Source of the DNA: JAVBMO01 sp031552355
GTDB lineage: Bacteria; Bacteroidota; Bacteroidia; Bacteroidales; P3
Assembly: GCA_031552355.1 (NCBI GenBank)
Contig: JAVBMO010000147.1
Coordinates: forward strand, 1-5,519
Direction of reading: 5' to 3'
DNA: 5,519 nucleotides
Positions 1 to 5,519 of this stretch are shown here, piece after piece. Within the stretch, counting starts at the first letter, position 1. Every line of letters begins with the position of its first letter. Below the pieces are notes generated by a model. It was not told the DNA's origin and did not search any database. It worked only from the letters and a program-made list of their open reading frames with translations. A program made the position numbers and the translations under genes.

Positions 1-430
1 AAGCCACTGCTGCGGCTTTTTCAACAGCTTCTTCATTTGTTTGTTCTGCAACAACTTCTTGTACAGTTTCTTCTGCAGGAATTTCTTGTTGAGAAGGTTC
101 TAGTTTTTCAACAGGTTCTTCGCTTATTTGTTCTGCAACAGTTTCCGGTGCTGTTTCTTCTGCAGGAATTTCTTGTTGAGAAGTTTCAACTTCTGGTTTT
201 TCAACAGGTTCTTCGTTTGTTTGCTCTGCAACAGCTTCTTGTGCTGTTTCTTCTGCAGAAATTTCTTCCGTTTTTTGTACCGGAATTTCTTGTTCTACAT
301 CAGCATTTTCGCTGGGGATAGAAACATCTTCTGTATTTTGCAAAACTACATTTTCTTGCTCTGCGTTAGAAGATTCAATGTTTTGTTCTTTTTCCGGATT
401 TGCACCGGCTGCATTGGTTAAATCATTCAT
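1..430 (-). CDS. Glu-rich repetitive N-terminus of a probable DUF349-domain protein (partial, C-terminus beyond left edge)
   Basis: An open frame runs from an ATG at 430 to the left edge without a stop, giving 143 complete codons. The start is well fixed: the frame carries a TGA upstream with no other start codon between, and a strong promoter lies upstream. The product begins MNDLTNAAGANPEKEQ, has no signal peptide or membrane segment, and is dominated by Glu, Val, Ala, Gln and Pro. From about residue 56 it falls into three tandem units of the form EIPAEETxxExVAEQxxEEPVEK. Such acidic, low-complexity leaders are known in front of the DUF349 helical repeats of Bacteroidota cytoplasmic proteins, which is why I suggest that family. 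The diagnostic domain is outside the window, so the name is an inference. A TonB-like or other Glu/Pro-rich protein is less likely because no membrane anchor precedes the repeat. The gene appears to be transcribed alone from the promoter at 523-553. Confidence 0.8.
   Translation of the reverse strand, partial: MNDLTNAAGANPEKEQNIESSNAEQENVVLQNTEDVSIPSENADVEQEIPVQKTEEISAEETAQEAVAEQTNEEPVEKPEVETSQQEIPAEETAPETVAEQISEEPVEKLEPSQQEIPAEETVQEVVAEQTNEEAVEKAAAVA
14..265 (-). repeat. Three-copy in-frame tandem repeat (93, 87 and about 83 bp units) in the Glu-rich protein
   Basis: The 7-mer TCAACAG recurs at 21, 108 and 201, giving periods of 87 and 93 bp, both multiples of three. Each unit encodes a version of E-I-P/S-A-E-E-T, then V-A-E-Q, then E-E-P/A-V-E-K, with a short linker holding SQQ. 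Large blocks are conserved at the DNA level, for example the stretch reading TTTCTTCTGCAGRAATTTCTT on the plus strand. This suggests recent slippage or unequal exchange rather than only protein-level selection. The lowest-coordinate copy runs close to the window edge, so more copies may follow. Confidence 0.85.
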
Positions 431-522
431 AATTAAATGAGGTTTTGAATAACTTTCGTCATATTTTCATTCATAAAGACAAAATTTTAACGAAAATTTG
501 ATTTGTTACATAAAATAATTTG

Positions 523-553
523 CAAACCTACAACTTTTTTACGAAGTAACAAA
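523..553 (-). promoter_or_regulatory. Bacteroidota-type promoter for the Glu-rich gene
   Basis: Read on the minus strand, TTTG (553-550) is followed after exactly 19 bases by TAGGTTTG (530-523). This matches the primary sigma consensus of Bacteroidota, TTTG-N19-TAnnTTTG, at every defined base and at the expected spacing. Transcription should start near 515-520, leaving an untranslated leader of about 85-90 bases before the ATG at 430. There is no Shine-Dalgarno sequence before the start, only AT-rich DNA, as is usual in this phylum. Confidence 0.8.
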
Positions 554-816
554 CATTTGTAAGAATGTATTATACTAAAAACAACCTGTTGTGGAATTAA
601 GTCAAAGTATGTTTTAATTCTATCAATGGGTTTATTACTCTACAATAAGTCAGATTGAATTACGTATTACGCGTGAAAGCTCCTTCGCAATAACTCGTTA
701 AAAAGCATTTCCTCATTTTGATTTTTCCACAGATTTCGTAGATTTTTACCACATAACCTTTATAAGTTAGTAATTCCGGATTTTGAATTCGCAATTGAAT
801 GGCCATTGGATAATAC
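554..816. other. Intergenic stretch without a convincing gene
   Basis: This stretch lies upstream of the promoter at 523-553 and downstream of the stop codon at 817. It contains a short degenerate tandem element (CACAGATTT at 728-736 followed by CGTAGATTT at 737-745), a 10-bp palindrome AATGGCCATT (798-807) and a MluI-like ACGCGT. A minus-strand ORF of 48 codons (806 to 660) passes through the repeat but has no recognisable features. No tRNA, terminator hairpin with a T-run, or mobile-element end was seen. Confidence 0.6.
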
Positions 817-1251
817 CTATGCTTCTTTAAATTCAAACTGCTGCAACTTGCGATTGCAGGATAGCGAATAGGTTTTATTGGTTTCTACAATCACCTTGAG
901 TTTTTCATCTTCGATGGTGTGGGTTTTGTATCCGCTCAGGGCTGTAGCACTTCTATTTGCCCACTGACACCTGACATGAATAATATTTTCGCCCGGCAAC
1001 AAATAAAATCCATATTTTGTACCTTTTGAATGTACAACAGGTTTTTCACCATTCACGCTGATAATATTTAGAGTGTCATCCATCTCAATCCGTCTGAAAT
1101 AAACCTTGACGGCTTCAGGGTGTTCATGTTCATAAGCCACCGCCCTATTTTTTCTACGCTTCAACCAAAGATACATGCAGGGAACATAGATAAATAGGAT
1201 TGCCATCCCAAACCATATCAAGTATTCATGTCCTTTTATTGCAAAATTCAT
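817..1251 (-). CDS. Small single-pass membrane protein of unknown function with a C-terminal beta-rich domain
   Basis: The 144-residue product has one hydrophobic helix at about residues 10-30, immediately followed by KRRKNR (31-36). By the positive-inside rule this places the rest of the protein in the cytoplasm. There is no cleavable signal or lipobox. Residues 47-144 look like a compact beta-sandwich: alternating hydrophobic strands, a turn with VNGEK, then FYLLPGENIIHVRC (about 82-95) and a closing segment with LKVIVETNKTYSL. The LPGxxxIxV and xTNKTYxL turns resemble PEGA- or DUF2846-type small domains, but I do not recognise the family with confidence. The start is the ATG at 1251. The gene lies 117 bp downstream of trmB on the same strand. 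I see no good TAnnTTTG element in the gap (the nearest is AAATTTTG at 1300-1293), so it may be read through from trmB or use a weak promoter. Confidence 0.75.
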   Translation of the reverse strand: MNFAIKGHEYLIWFGMAILFIYVPCMYLWLKRRKNRAVAYEHEHPEAVKVYFRRIEMDDTLNIISVNGEKPVVHSKGTKYGFYLLPGENIIHVRCQWANRSATALSGYKTHTIEDEKLKVIVETNKTYSLSCNRKLQQFEFKEA

Positions 1252-1368
1252 CGTTGTAACTGTTTAAACTTTCGGTTTATTTTCCATTTAGACAAAATTT
1301 ACACGCAATAAATCCTAAAAATCGATATATCACTTATCAAAACAGTGTTTTCCTTTTCCAAACAGTTC

Positions 1369-2034
1369 CTATGCTTTTAATTGAAATTGCAAGTAAGTGA
1401 TTTTTTTGCCTTGTTGCAAAAACATGCTTTCGTAGAACGTTTGAATTCCAATAACATCGTCTTTGAAATCAGAGCCGTATAAATCGTCGAAATGGTGGAT
1501 TAGTTTGTGTTTTTCGGGAATGATTACTTCGTTGAGCGTGTAATCGTAAAGCTCTTGTGAATCGGTTTTCAGGTGGATGATTCCGTCAGGTTTCAGTATT
1601 TTTTTGTAATAGCCCAAAAATCGAGGTGAAGTCAGGCGCTTATTTACTTTTTGCAGTTGAGGGTCTGGAAAAGTAACCCATATTTCACTGATTTCGTTTT
1701 CTGCAAAGAAATTGTTGATAAACTGGATATGTGTGCGAAGAAAAGCCACATTAGCCATCTGGTTTTCGTTGGAAGTCTTGCAACCACGCCACATCCTGGC
1801 GCCTTTGATATCAATACCGATAAAATTCTTTCCGGGGTATTTTTCTCCCAAACCAACGGTATATTCACCTTTTCCACAGCCCAATTCCAAAACTATCGGA
1901 TGGTCGTTTTTAAAAAACTGTTCGTTCCATTTGCCTTTCATATAAAAATCTTCGTCCCGCGCCTGAGAGGCTGCTTGAAACATATTGGCAAAAGTTTTAT
2001 TTTCTTCAAATCGTGCTAACTTGTTTTTTCCCAC
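1369..2034 (-). CDS. trmB: tRNA (guanine-N7-)-methyltransferase TrmB
   Basis: The enzyme transfers a methyl group from S-adenosylmethionine to N7 of G46 in the tRNA variable loop, in the cytoplasm. I choose the GTG at 2034, giving 221 residues beginning MGKNKLARFEEN, because MGKNKL is the usual start of Bacteroidota TrmB. The frame stays open to a TTG at 2067, but that adds 11 residues foreign to the family and lies almost on top of the predicted transcription start. Motif I is LELGCGKGEY (49-58), the SAM-binding glycine loop, followed by the acidic residue in GIDIKGAR (D75). The catalytic and tRNA-binding segment is WVTFPDPQLQKVNKRL (119-134), then TSPRFL. HLKTDS (154-159) and the C-terminal TFYESMF...YLQF complete the family pattern, and length is normal. 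It is divergent from the beta-barrel gene at 2277. A -7-like element lies at 2088-2081. Confidence 0.95.
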   Translation of the reverse strand: MGKNKLARFEENKTFANMFQAASQARDEDFYMKGKWNEQFFKNDHPIVLELGCGKGEYTVGLGEKYPGKNFIGIDIKGARMWRGCKTSNENQMANVAFLRTHIQFINNFFAENEISEIWVTFPDPQLQKVNKRLTSPRFLGYYKKILKPDGIIHLKTDSQELYDYTLNEVIIPEKHKLIHHFDDLYGSDFKDDVIGIQTFYESMFLQQGKKITYLQFQLKA

Positions 2035-2080
2035 TGTGTAACGGTTTTTGCTTATTGAAAAATACAATAAATTTTATTGG

Positions 2081-2088
2081 CAAAATTA
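2081..2088 (-). promoter_or_regulatory. Probable -7 promoter element for trmB
   Basis: The minus strand reads TAATTTTG (2088-2081), a full match to TAnnTTTG. The upstream partner is weak: the nearest TTTG-like tetramer is CTTG at 2114-2111, with a 22-base spacer instead of about 19. Transcription would start near 2073-2078, about 40 bases before the GTG at 2034. This would leave the alternative TTG at 2067 almost leaderless, which favours the GTG start. Confidence 0.4.
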
Positions 2089-2276
2089 AAAAATATAATT
2101 TGAATGAAAGCAAGAAAAGCAGAAACAACTTGGGCAAAAATTCTCAAAAAAATCGCTCAATTGCAATATAAATCAATCCTATAAGGCACACAATTCGTTC
2201 AGAAAGAAATCAAAAAGGAACAAATTTTGCGGGAAGTTATGTCCTAACGCCTCATATTTACTAAAAATTTAATCCT

Positions 2277-2981
2277 ATGAAATCAATTACTAAACTTTCT
2301 GTTTTTGTTCTACTTGCCTGTGGAATTTCTTCCGGTATTCAAGCTCAAATTTCTTTCGGCTTAAAAGGTGGAATGAATGCCTGTTCTATTATCAATTATG
2401 ATGATGTGAAACTTCCTAAAATTACTGCTGCTGATTTTACGGCAGATGGCAATAACTCATACCGAATTGGATTCAATGCAGGATTGTTCTTCAGCTATGC
2501 TGTTGCAAATAATCGGGTTGTTTTTCAGCCTGAACTTTTGTACTCGCAACAAGGCATGAAAAATACAGGGGAGTTGCTGGGATTTGCTAACGAATCTTCA
2601 GTGGAAATCACTATGAGAATGGATTATATCAATATTCCTTTGATGGTACAATTCTATTTTATTAAACATGTATTGTATTTTGAAGCCGGGCCTCAATTGG
2701 GTTTTCTTGTAAATTCTGTTGCCGATTTCAAATTAAATGCTAATTTGAATGGTTTTTCAGAAGTTTATGAAAACAGTTGGGACATCGGTGAGCATTTGAA
2801 TACATTCGATTTTGGATTTGCTGTTGGACTTGGTTTTCAAATACCCAAATTTCCTTTAGGAATAAATGCCCGCTATTCCATTGGGATAACCAATGTAAGC
2901 AAAGACGATGCCTACAATGAAGGCACATACAACAGCGTTTTCCAAATAGGCGCCTTTTTCAAATTCGGTAACCAAGGATGA
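2277..2981 (+). CDS. Secreted outer-membrane beta-barrel protein (PorT-like family)
   Basis: This 234-residue protein has a Sec signal peptide: Lys near the N-terminus, a hydrophobic core at about 7-17, and likely cleavage after GIQA (residue 23), leaving Gln at +1 as is frequent in Bacteroidota. C15 in LLAC loosely fits a lipobox, but the later site suits a barrel better. The mature chain follows the small barrel pattern of the family: ISFGLKGGMN as first strand, FQPELLYSQQGMK, YINIPLMVQFYF, YFEAGPQLGFLV, DFGFAVGLGFQI and a final VFQIGAFFKFG. These are amphipathic strands joined by loops, about eight strands in all. It should sit in the outer membrane. Family members include PorT of the type IX secretion system, but most are barrels of unknown role, and nothing here marks this one as PorT itself. 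It is the only plus-strand gene, divergent from trmB and convergent with rnz. No clear TTTG/TAnnTTTG promoter was found in 2185-2276. The frame ends with TGA TGA TAG in a row. Confidence 0.9.
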   Translation: MKSITKLSVFVLLACGISSGIQAQISFGLKGGMNACSIINYDDVKLPKITAADFTADGNNSYRIGFNAGLFFSYAVANNRVVFQPELLYSQQGMKNTGELLGFANESSVEITMRMDYINIPLMVQFYFIKHVLYFEAGPQLGFLVNSVADFKLNANLNGFSEVYENSWDIGEHLNTFDFGFAVGLGFQIPKFPLGINARYSIGITNVSKDDAYNEGTYNSVFQIGAFFKFGNQG

Positions 2982-3044
2982 TGATAGATGGCATGCAGCA
3001 GAAAATCCGCAACGCCTATTTTCAAAGTTCGATTGGGACGAATA

Positions 3045-3959
3045 TTACACAGGAATGGAGTATTTTTCACCATCGTTGGCAATAAGCGTATTCGGGAATA
3101 TCCGACAAGCTTCGGCCTGTAATTCGTCTGTTTCTTCGTAACGTGCCGAAAAATGGCCGAGCAATAATTGCTTTGCTTGTGCTTTCAGGGCAATTTCTGC
3201 GGCCTGTGCTGTGGTGGAATGGTATTTTTCTGTTGCCAAAGCGGCTTTTTCAGCCGTAAAAGTAGCTTCGTGATAAAGCAAATCTACGCCCTGGATATCC
3301 GGTAAAATAGTTTCGGTGTAGGCCGTATCGGAACAATAGGCATAACTTCTTGACCTTTCGCCTGCTTGCGTCAATGTTTCGTTGGCAATTGTTTTTCCAT
3401 TGATTTCAATATCTTTTCCGTTTTTTAAATCGTGCAATTGGTCAAAGGTCAAACCCAAAGAACTAATTTGGCTTTTGATAATTTTCCGAGCTTTGGGCAT
3501 TTCTCCAAACCGAAAGCCCCATGTGGGAATTTTGTGAACCAAAGGAAATGCTTTGACAAAAAAATCTTTTTCTTCACAAATAACCTCCGAAATATTTTCT
3601 TGCAAATCAATATATTCGATGGGATAAATAAATTCACTGCCAGCGACATCGAGCAACAAACGGATAATTTCCTTCAGCCGCGCCGGTGCATAGATTTTCA
3701 AAGGGGTTGTTCGCCCCAGCAAATGCATGCTGAACAGCAAGCCGGGAAGTCCAAGAAAATGGTCGCCGTGCAAATGGCTTATAAAAATATGGTTGATTCT
3801 TTGGAACGAAATTTTATGTTCGCGCAAACTTAATTGCACACTTTCTCCACAATCGACCAACAAAAAATCGTTGTTAATTCTGACAAGTTGTGCGCTGCAT
3901 TTCCTTAATTTTGTAGGCAGCGAAGCCCCCGAACCCAATACCAAAACCGAAAAATCCAT
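3045..3959 (-). CDS. rnz: Ribonuclease Z (tRNA 3' endonuclease)
   Basis: RNase Z is a zinc-dependent metallo-beta-lactamase-fold endonuclease that removes the 3' trailer from precursor tRNAs in the cytoplasm. The 304-residue length is normal for the short (ElaC-type) form. All metal and catalytic residues are visible: HLHGDH at 62-67 (H62, H64, D66, H67), H141 in PLVHKIPTWGFRF, D210 in YCSDTAY, and H268 in LLLGHFSARY. H246 in KYHST is the second catalytic histidine. The N-terminus has the family GSGASLPT...RKCSAQLV pattern, and residues 151-195 form the exosite arm that clamps tRNA, ending in the usual LKNGKDIEINGKTI stretch. HEATF (229-233) is also typical. The ATG at 3959 lies 12 bp past the stop of the DUF4831 gene, so the two are almost certainly co-transcribed with rnz second. 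Its 3' end faces the beta-barrel gene across 63 bp with no clear terminator hairpin. Confidence 0.97.
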   Translation of the reverse strand: MDFSVLVLGSGASLPTKLRKCSAQLVRINNDFLLVDCGESVQLSLREHKISFQRINHIFISHLHGDHFLGLPGLLFSMHLLGRTTPLKIYAPARLKEIIRLLLDVAGSEFIYPIEYIDLQENISEVICEEKDFFVKAFPLVHKIPTWGFRFGEMPKARKIIKSQISSLGLTFDQLHDLKNGKDIEINGKTIANETLTQAGERSRSYAYCSDTAYTETILPDIQGVDLLYHEATFTAEKAALATEKYHSTTAQAAEIALKAQAKQLLLGHFSARYEETDELQAEACRIFPNTLIANDGEKYSIPV

Positions 3960-3971
3960 CCTGATAAAAGA

Positions 3972-5147
3972 TTATTTCTTAATGATTTTGGCTTCCTGCA
4001 AAGCACCCGTTTCGGGATCAAGAACAATTTTCATTTTCTTGTTAGGCAACGACATTGTTTTTCCCAACTGGGCTACGGGCATTTTTTTAGACACGGAAAT
4101 ATCTTTGTAATTCAATGATACTTCTACCATTTCAGGAATCCTGTAGACAAATCCTTCGGAAACCGTTTTTTTCTCCGACTTTTTTTGATTTTCACTCAAA
4201 AGCGCCAAAGTATTCAGATTGTTGATATGTAAAACAATATCGCCTTGCAAGCCCGATTCATTTGTTTCTATCCCTTTATTTTCTGAGAATGAAGCAAGCG
4301 AAACATCTGATTTACCATTATTGAAAGTCAAATTGGCAGCATCAACATAAAATATTTTTTTGCTGGTTGAGGTTTTGTTTTTACCGATAAAAAGCGATAG
4401 GTATTGTTTTTCCAAAGCATTTAATTTGTCGTACAAAAATTGAAGCGCTTCGGGATTATATTGTTCTTCAAATTCGCCTGAAATCAAACTGATACGTTTC
4501 TTTTGAAGGCTCATAATCAAATCGGCTGCTTCTTTGGCTTTGGCTTCTGCCGATTTATCGGAATCTTTTCGTGTGGGAAGCATCGGCAGTTCTTGAATAG
4601 ACGAATCGGTTTGGATAAAGATTTTGCGCTTAGGCATCTCTTTTTTCGGCTGCAAAAGTATATCCGCAAAGCCCTCCTGTTCTTTTACTGCAAATATTTG
4701 TTCTTCTTTATGATGAAAAGACTTGCTTTGAACTTCTGTACGTTCTTTTTTGTTTACACTTTTTAAAATTCCTGAAGGACAAATATCCAAATTCAAGCCG
4801 GAATTTCCCAAATCTACAAAATAAACATTTTTAGGATCCGGCTCTGCAATAGAAGAAATATTGATATTACGGATTGAATATTTGGCGTTGTTGTTGCTCG
4901 GAACATCGGAAAGCCCTAAAAGACTTGTGGCAAATTCGGCATAAACACCTTTTTCAAATTCGTTTTTTTCAACTTCCACCTCAACAGCAATCAATGTTTT
5001 GGGAAGCATGTACTGAAATCCTGTCGTGGTTTCTTTTTCGCCATTGTTGGTCGAAAGGTTTACAACTTTGTAAGAGTCTTTGCTTGAAGCACAAGCCGAA
5101 ACTAAAATAATGCAACCTAAAATAATTGAGAAATATAGCCTTTTCAT
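3972..5147 (-). CDS. DUF4831 family lipoprotein
   Basis: I choose the ATG at 5147 (391 residues). The frame extends to a TTG at 5177, but that would put ten polar residues before the signal and overlap the -7 element. The N-terminus MKRLYFSIILGCIILVSAC is a lipoprotein signal with lipobox VSAC, giving lipidated C19. The region just after it (ASSKDS) is not strongly acidic, so surface export is uncertain. The body follows the DUF4831 pattern of Bacteroidales: GFQYMLPKT at 43-51, EVEKNEFEKGVYAEFATSLLGL (58-79), YSIRNINISSIAEPDPKNVY (90-109), a helical part with MSLQKKRISLISGE...LEKQYLSLFIGK (212-256), and a C-terminal part with VYRIPEMVEVSL and VLDPETGAL. The family function is not known to me. 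Residues 140-205 are Lys/Glu-rich and probably flexible. It is the first gene of a likely operon with rnz, which may reflect conserved gene order rather than shared function. Confidence 0.88.
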   Translation of the reverse strand: MKRLYFSIILGCIILVSACASSKDSYKVVNLSTNNGEKETTTGFQYMLPKTLIAVEVEVEKNEFEKGVYAEFATSLLGLSDVPSNNNAKYSIRNINISSIAEPDPKNVYFVDLGNSGLNLDICPSGILKSVNKKERTEVQSKSFHHKEEQIFAVKEQEGFADILLQPKKEMPKRKIFIQTDSSIQELPMLPTRKDSDKSAEAKAKEAADLIMSLQKKRISLISGEFEEQYNPEALQFLYDKLNALEKQYLSLFIGKNKTSTSKKIFYVDAANLTFNNGKSDVSLASFSENKGIETNESGLQGDIVLHINNLNTLALLSENQKKSEKKTVSEGFVYRIPEMVEVSLNYKDISVSKKMPVAQLGKTMSLPNKKMKIVLDPETGALQEAKIIKK

Positions 5148-5174
5148 ATTGTTATATGTATTTGTTTTCTTCTG

Positions 5175-5182
5175 CAAAATTA
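5175..5182 (-). promoter_or_regulatory. Probable -7 promoter element for the DUF4831-rnz operon
   Basis: The minus strand reads TAATTTTG (5182-5175), identical to the element before trmB and a full match to TAnnTTTG. TTTG tetramers upstream on that strand lie at 5198-5195 (12-base spacer) and 5210-5207 (24-base spacer). Neither has the expected spacing of about 19, so the -33 box is unclear. Transcription would start near 5168, about 20 bases before the ATG at 5147. That excludes the alternative TTG at 5177 as a start. Confidence 0.45.
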
Positions 5183-5350
5183 CAAGGATTTAAGCAAAAA
5201 GAAAACCAAAAAATAAAAGCGCCAGAAAATTGTTACATTTTTGTCAAAGAATGACATCTGCAAATGCAAAAAAGTAAAAATTTATAGATTCAAAAAAATT
5301 TAATTCTTCAACCTTGCAAAATATTTGTAAAACCTTTTCCTATTGGAATA

Positions 5351-5519
5351 TTACTTCCCGTTTTTGCAGGGCGAAATGCAATCATCTTCCACGAAATTTA
5401 CAAGGCCGTCGTTTCGGTGCTTGCGGAAATCCGAAGGCGAAAGATTGGTGATTCTTTTAAACACTTTATAGAAGGTCGCGCGGTTTTTAAACCCCACATC
5501 GTAGCCGATACTATCGATG
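5351..5519 (-). CDS. AraC-family transcriptional regulator, C-terminal helix-turn-helix (partial, N-terminus beyond right edge)
   Basis: The last 55 codons of a minus-strand gene run from the right edge to a TAA at 5353-5351. The translation IDSIGYDVGFKNRATFYKVF, continuing KRITNLSPSDFRKHR, matches the second helix-turn-helix of AraC/XylS regulators. GYDVGFKNRATFYKVFK corresponds to the usual G(F/Y)xxxxxFxxxFK core, and LSPSDFRK to the TPxxFR signature. The N-terminal domain is outside the window, so ligand and targets cannot be told. It might be a membrane-bound sensor of the kind common in Bacteroidota. After the helix-turn-helix comes a short tail, NDGLVNFVEDDCISPCKNGK, with a CxxxC pair. 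It is on the same strand as the DUF4831 gene, about 200 bp upstream. The -7 element before DUF4831 suggests separate transcription. Confidence 0.88.
   Translation of the reverse strand, partial: IDSIGYDVGFKNRATFYKVFKRITNLSPSDFRKHRNDGLVNFVEDDCISPCKNGK

Noticed and set aside
37..421. Plus-strand ORFs of 94 and 97 codons rich in Phe, Leu and Gln
   Set aside because: They are antisense shadows of the Glu-rich repeat; GAA/CAA-rich codons read backwards give TTC/TTG runs.
798..807. AATGGCCATT palindrome as an operator or terminator
   Set aside because: A perfect 10-bp palindrome without loop, T-run or second copy; compatible with chance.
1331..1347. Possible terminator hairpin CACT...AGTG after trmB
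   Set aside because: Only four base pairs with a nine-base loop and no adjacent T-run on the minus strand; too weak to call.
1644..2019. ORFs on both strands inside trmB
   Set aside because: TrmB motifs are complete in the minus-strand frame, and the overlapping frames show no domain or signal.
2226..2260. Promoter for the beta-barrel gene (TTTG at 2226-2229 with TATTTA near 2255)
   Set aside because: The spacer would be about 25 bases and the -7 lacks the TTTG half; the match is too poor.
2740..2928. Minus-strand 62-codon ORF with Cys/His-rich start (MCLHCRHRLCLHW)
   Set aside because: It resembles a zinc motif but is antisense to the C-terminal strands of the beta-barrel gene and has no regular ligand spacing.
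2982..3044. Bidirectional terminator between the convergent beta-barrel and rnz genes
   Set aside because: Searched by eye; only the palindrome GCATGC was seen, with no stable stem and T-run.
3432..4110. Plus-strand ORFs of 133 and 127 codons and a minus-strand 66-codon ORF
   Set aside because: They overlap rnz and the DUF4831 end, whose family motifs fix the real frame.
4503..5110. Plus-strand ORFs of 87 and 78 codons
   Set aside because: They are antisense to the DUF4831 gene and have no features of their own.
1..5519. CRISPR array, insertion sequence, toxin-antitoxin or phage genes
   Set aside because: No regularly spaced repeats outside the coding repeat, no transposase or integrase motifs, and all sizeable frames are accounted for by other families.

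Overview
The window looks like chromosomal DNA from a member of the Bacteroidota, most likely the order Bacteroidales or a relative. It is AT-rich and has TAnnTTTG-type promoter elements with no Shine-Dalgarno sequences. It carries families typical of that phylum: a DUF4831 lipoprotein, a PorT-type outer-membrane beta-barrel, and a Bacteroidota-style TrmB with the FPDPQ...KKVNKR-like signature. All genes except the beta-barrel gene lie on the minus strand.

Layout from low to high coordinate: (1) 1-430, the N-terminal part of a minus-strand gene that runs off the left edge. It is very Glu-rich, with a roughly 30-residue tandem repeat, and probably belongs to a DUF349 protein. A near-perfect Bacteroidota promoter (523-553) sits upstream. 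(2) 554-816, a gap with no convincing gene, holding a short degenerate AGATTT repeat and a weak 48-codon ORF. (3) 817-1251, a small single-pass membrane protein of unknown function. (4) 1369-2034, trmB, tRNA m7G46 methyltransferase, probably starting at GTG. (5) 2277-2981 on the plus strand, a secreted outer-membrane beta-barrel protein. (6) 3045-3959, rnz, ribonuclease Z with all its metal ligands. (7) 3972-5147, a DUF4831 lipoprotein lying 12 bp upstream of rnz in a likely two-gene operon. (8) 5351-5519, the C-terminal helix-turn-helix of an AraC-family regulator that runs off the right edge.

The window holds two tRNA-maturation enzymes (RNase Z trims the 3' trailer of pre-tRNA; TrmB methylates G46) and two envelope proteins. 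They sit in separate transcription units, so no joint pathway is implied. I see no CRISPR array, insertion sequence, tRNA, rRNA, defence system or biosynthetic cluster, and nothing that clearly amounts to a previously undescribed system. The findings are small-scale: a mini-ORF in a leader, a coding tandem repeat, start-codon corrections, an intergenic repeat and a three-stop cassette.
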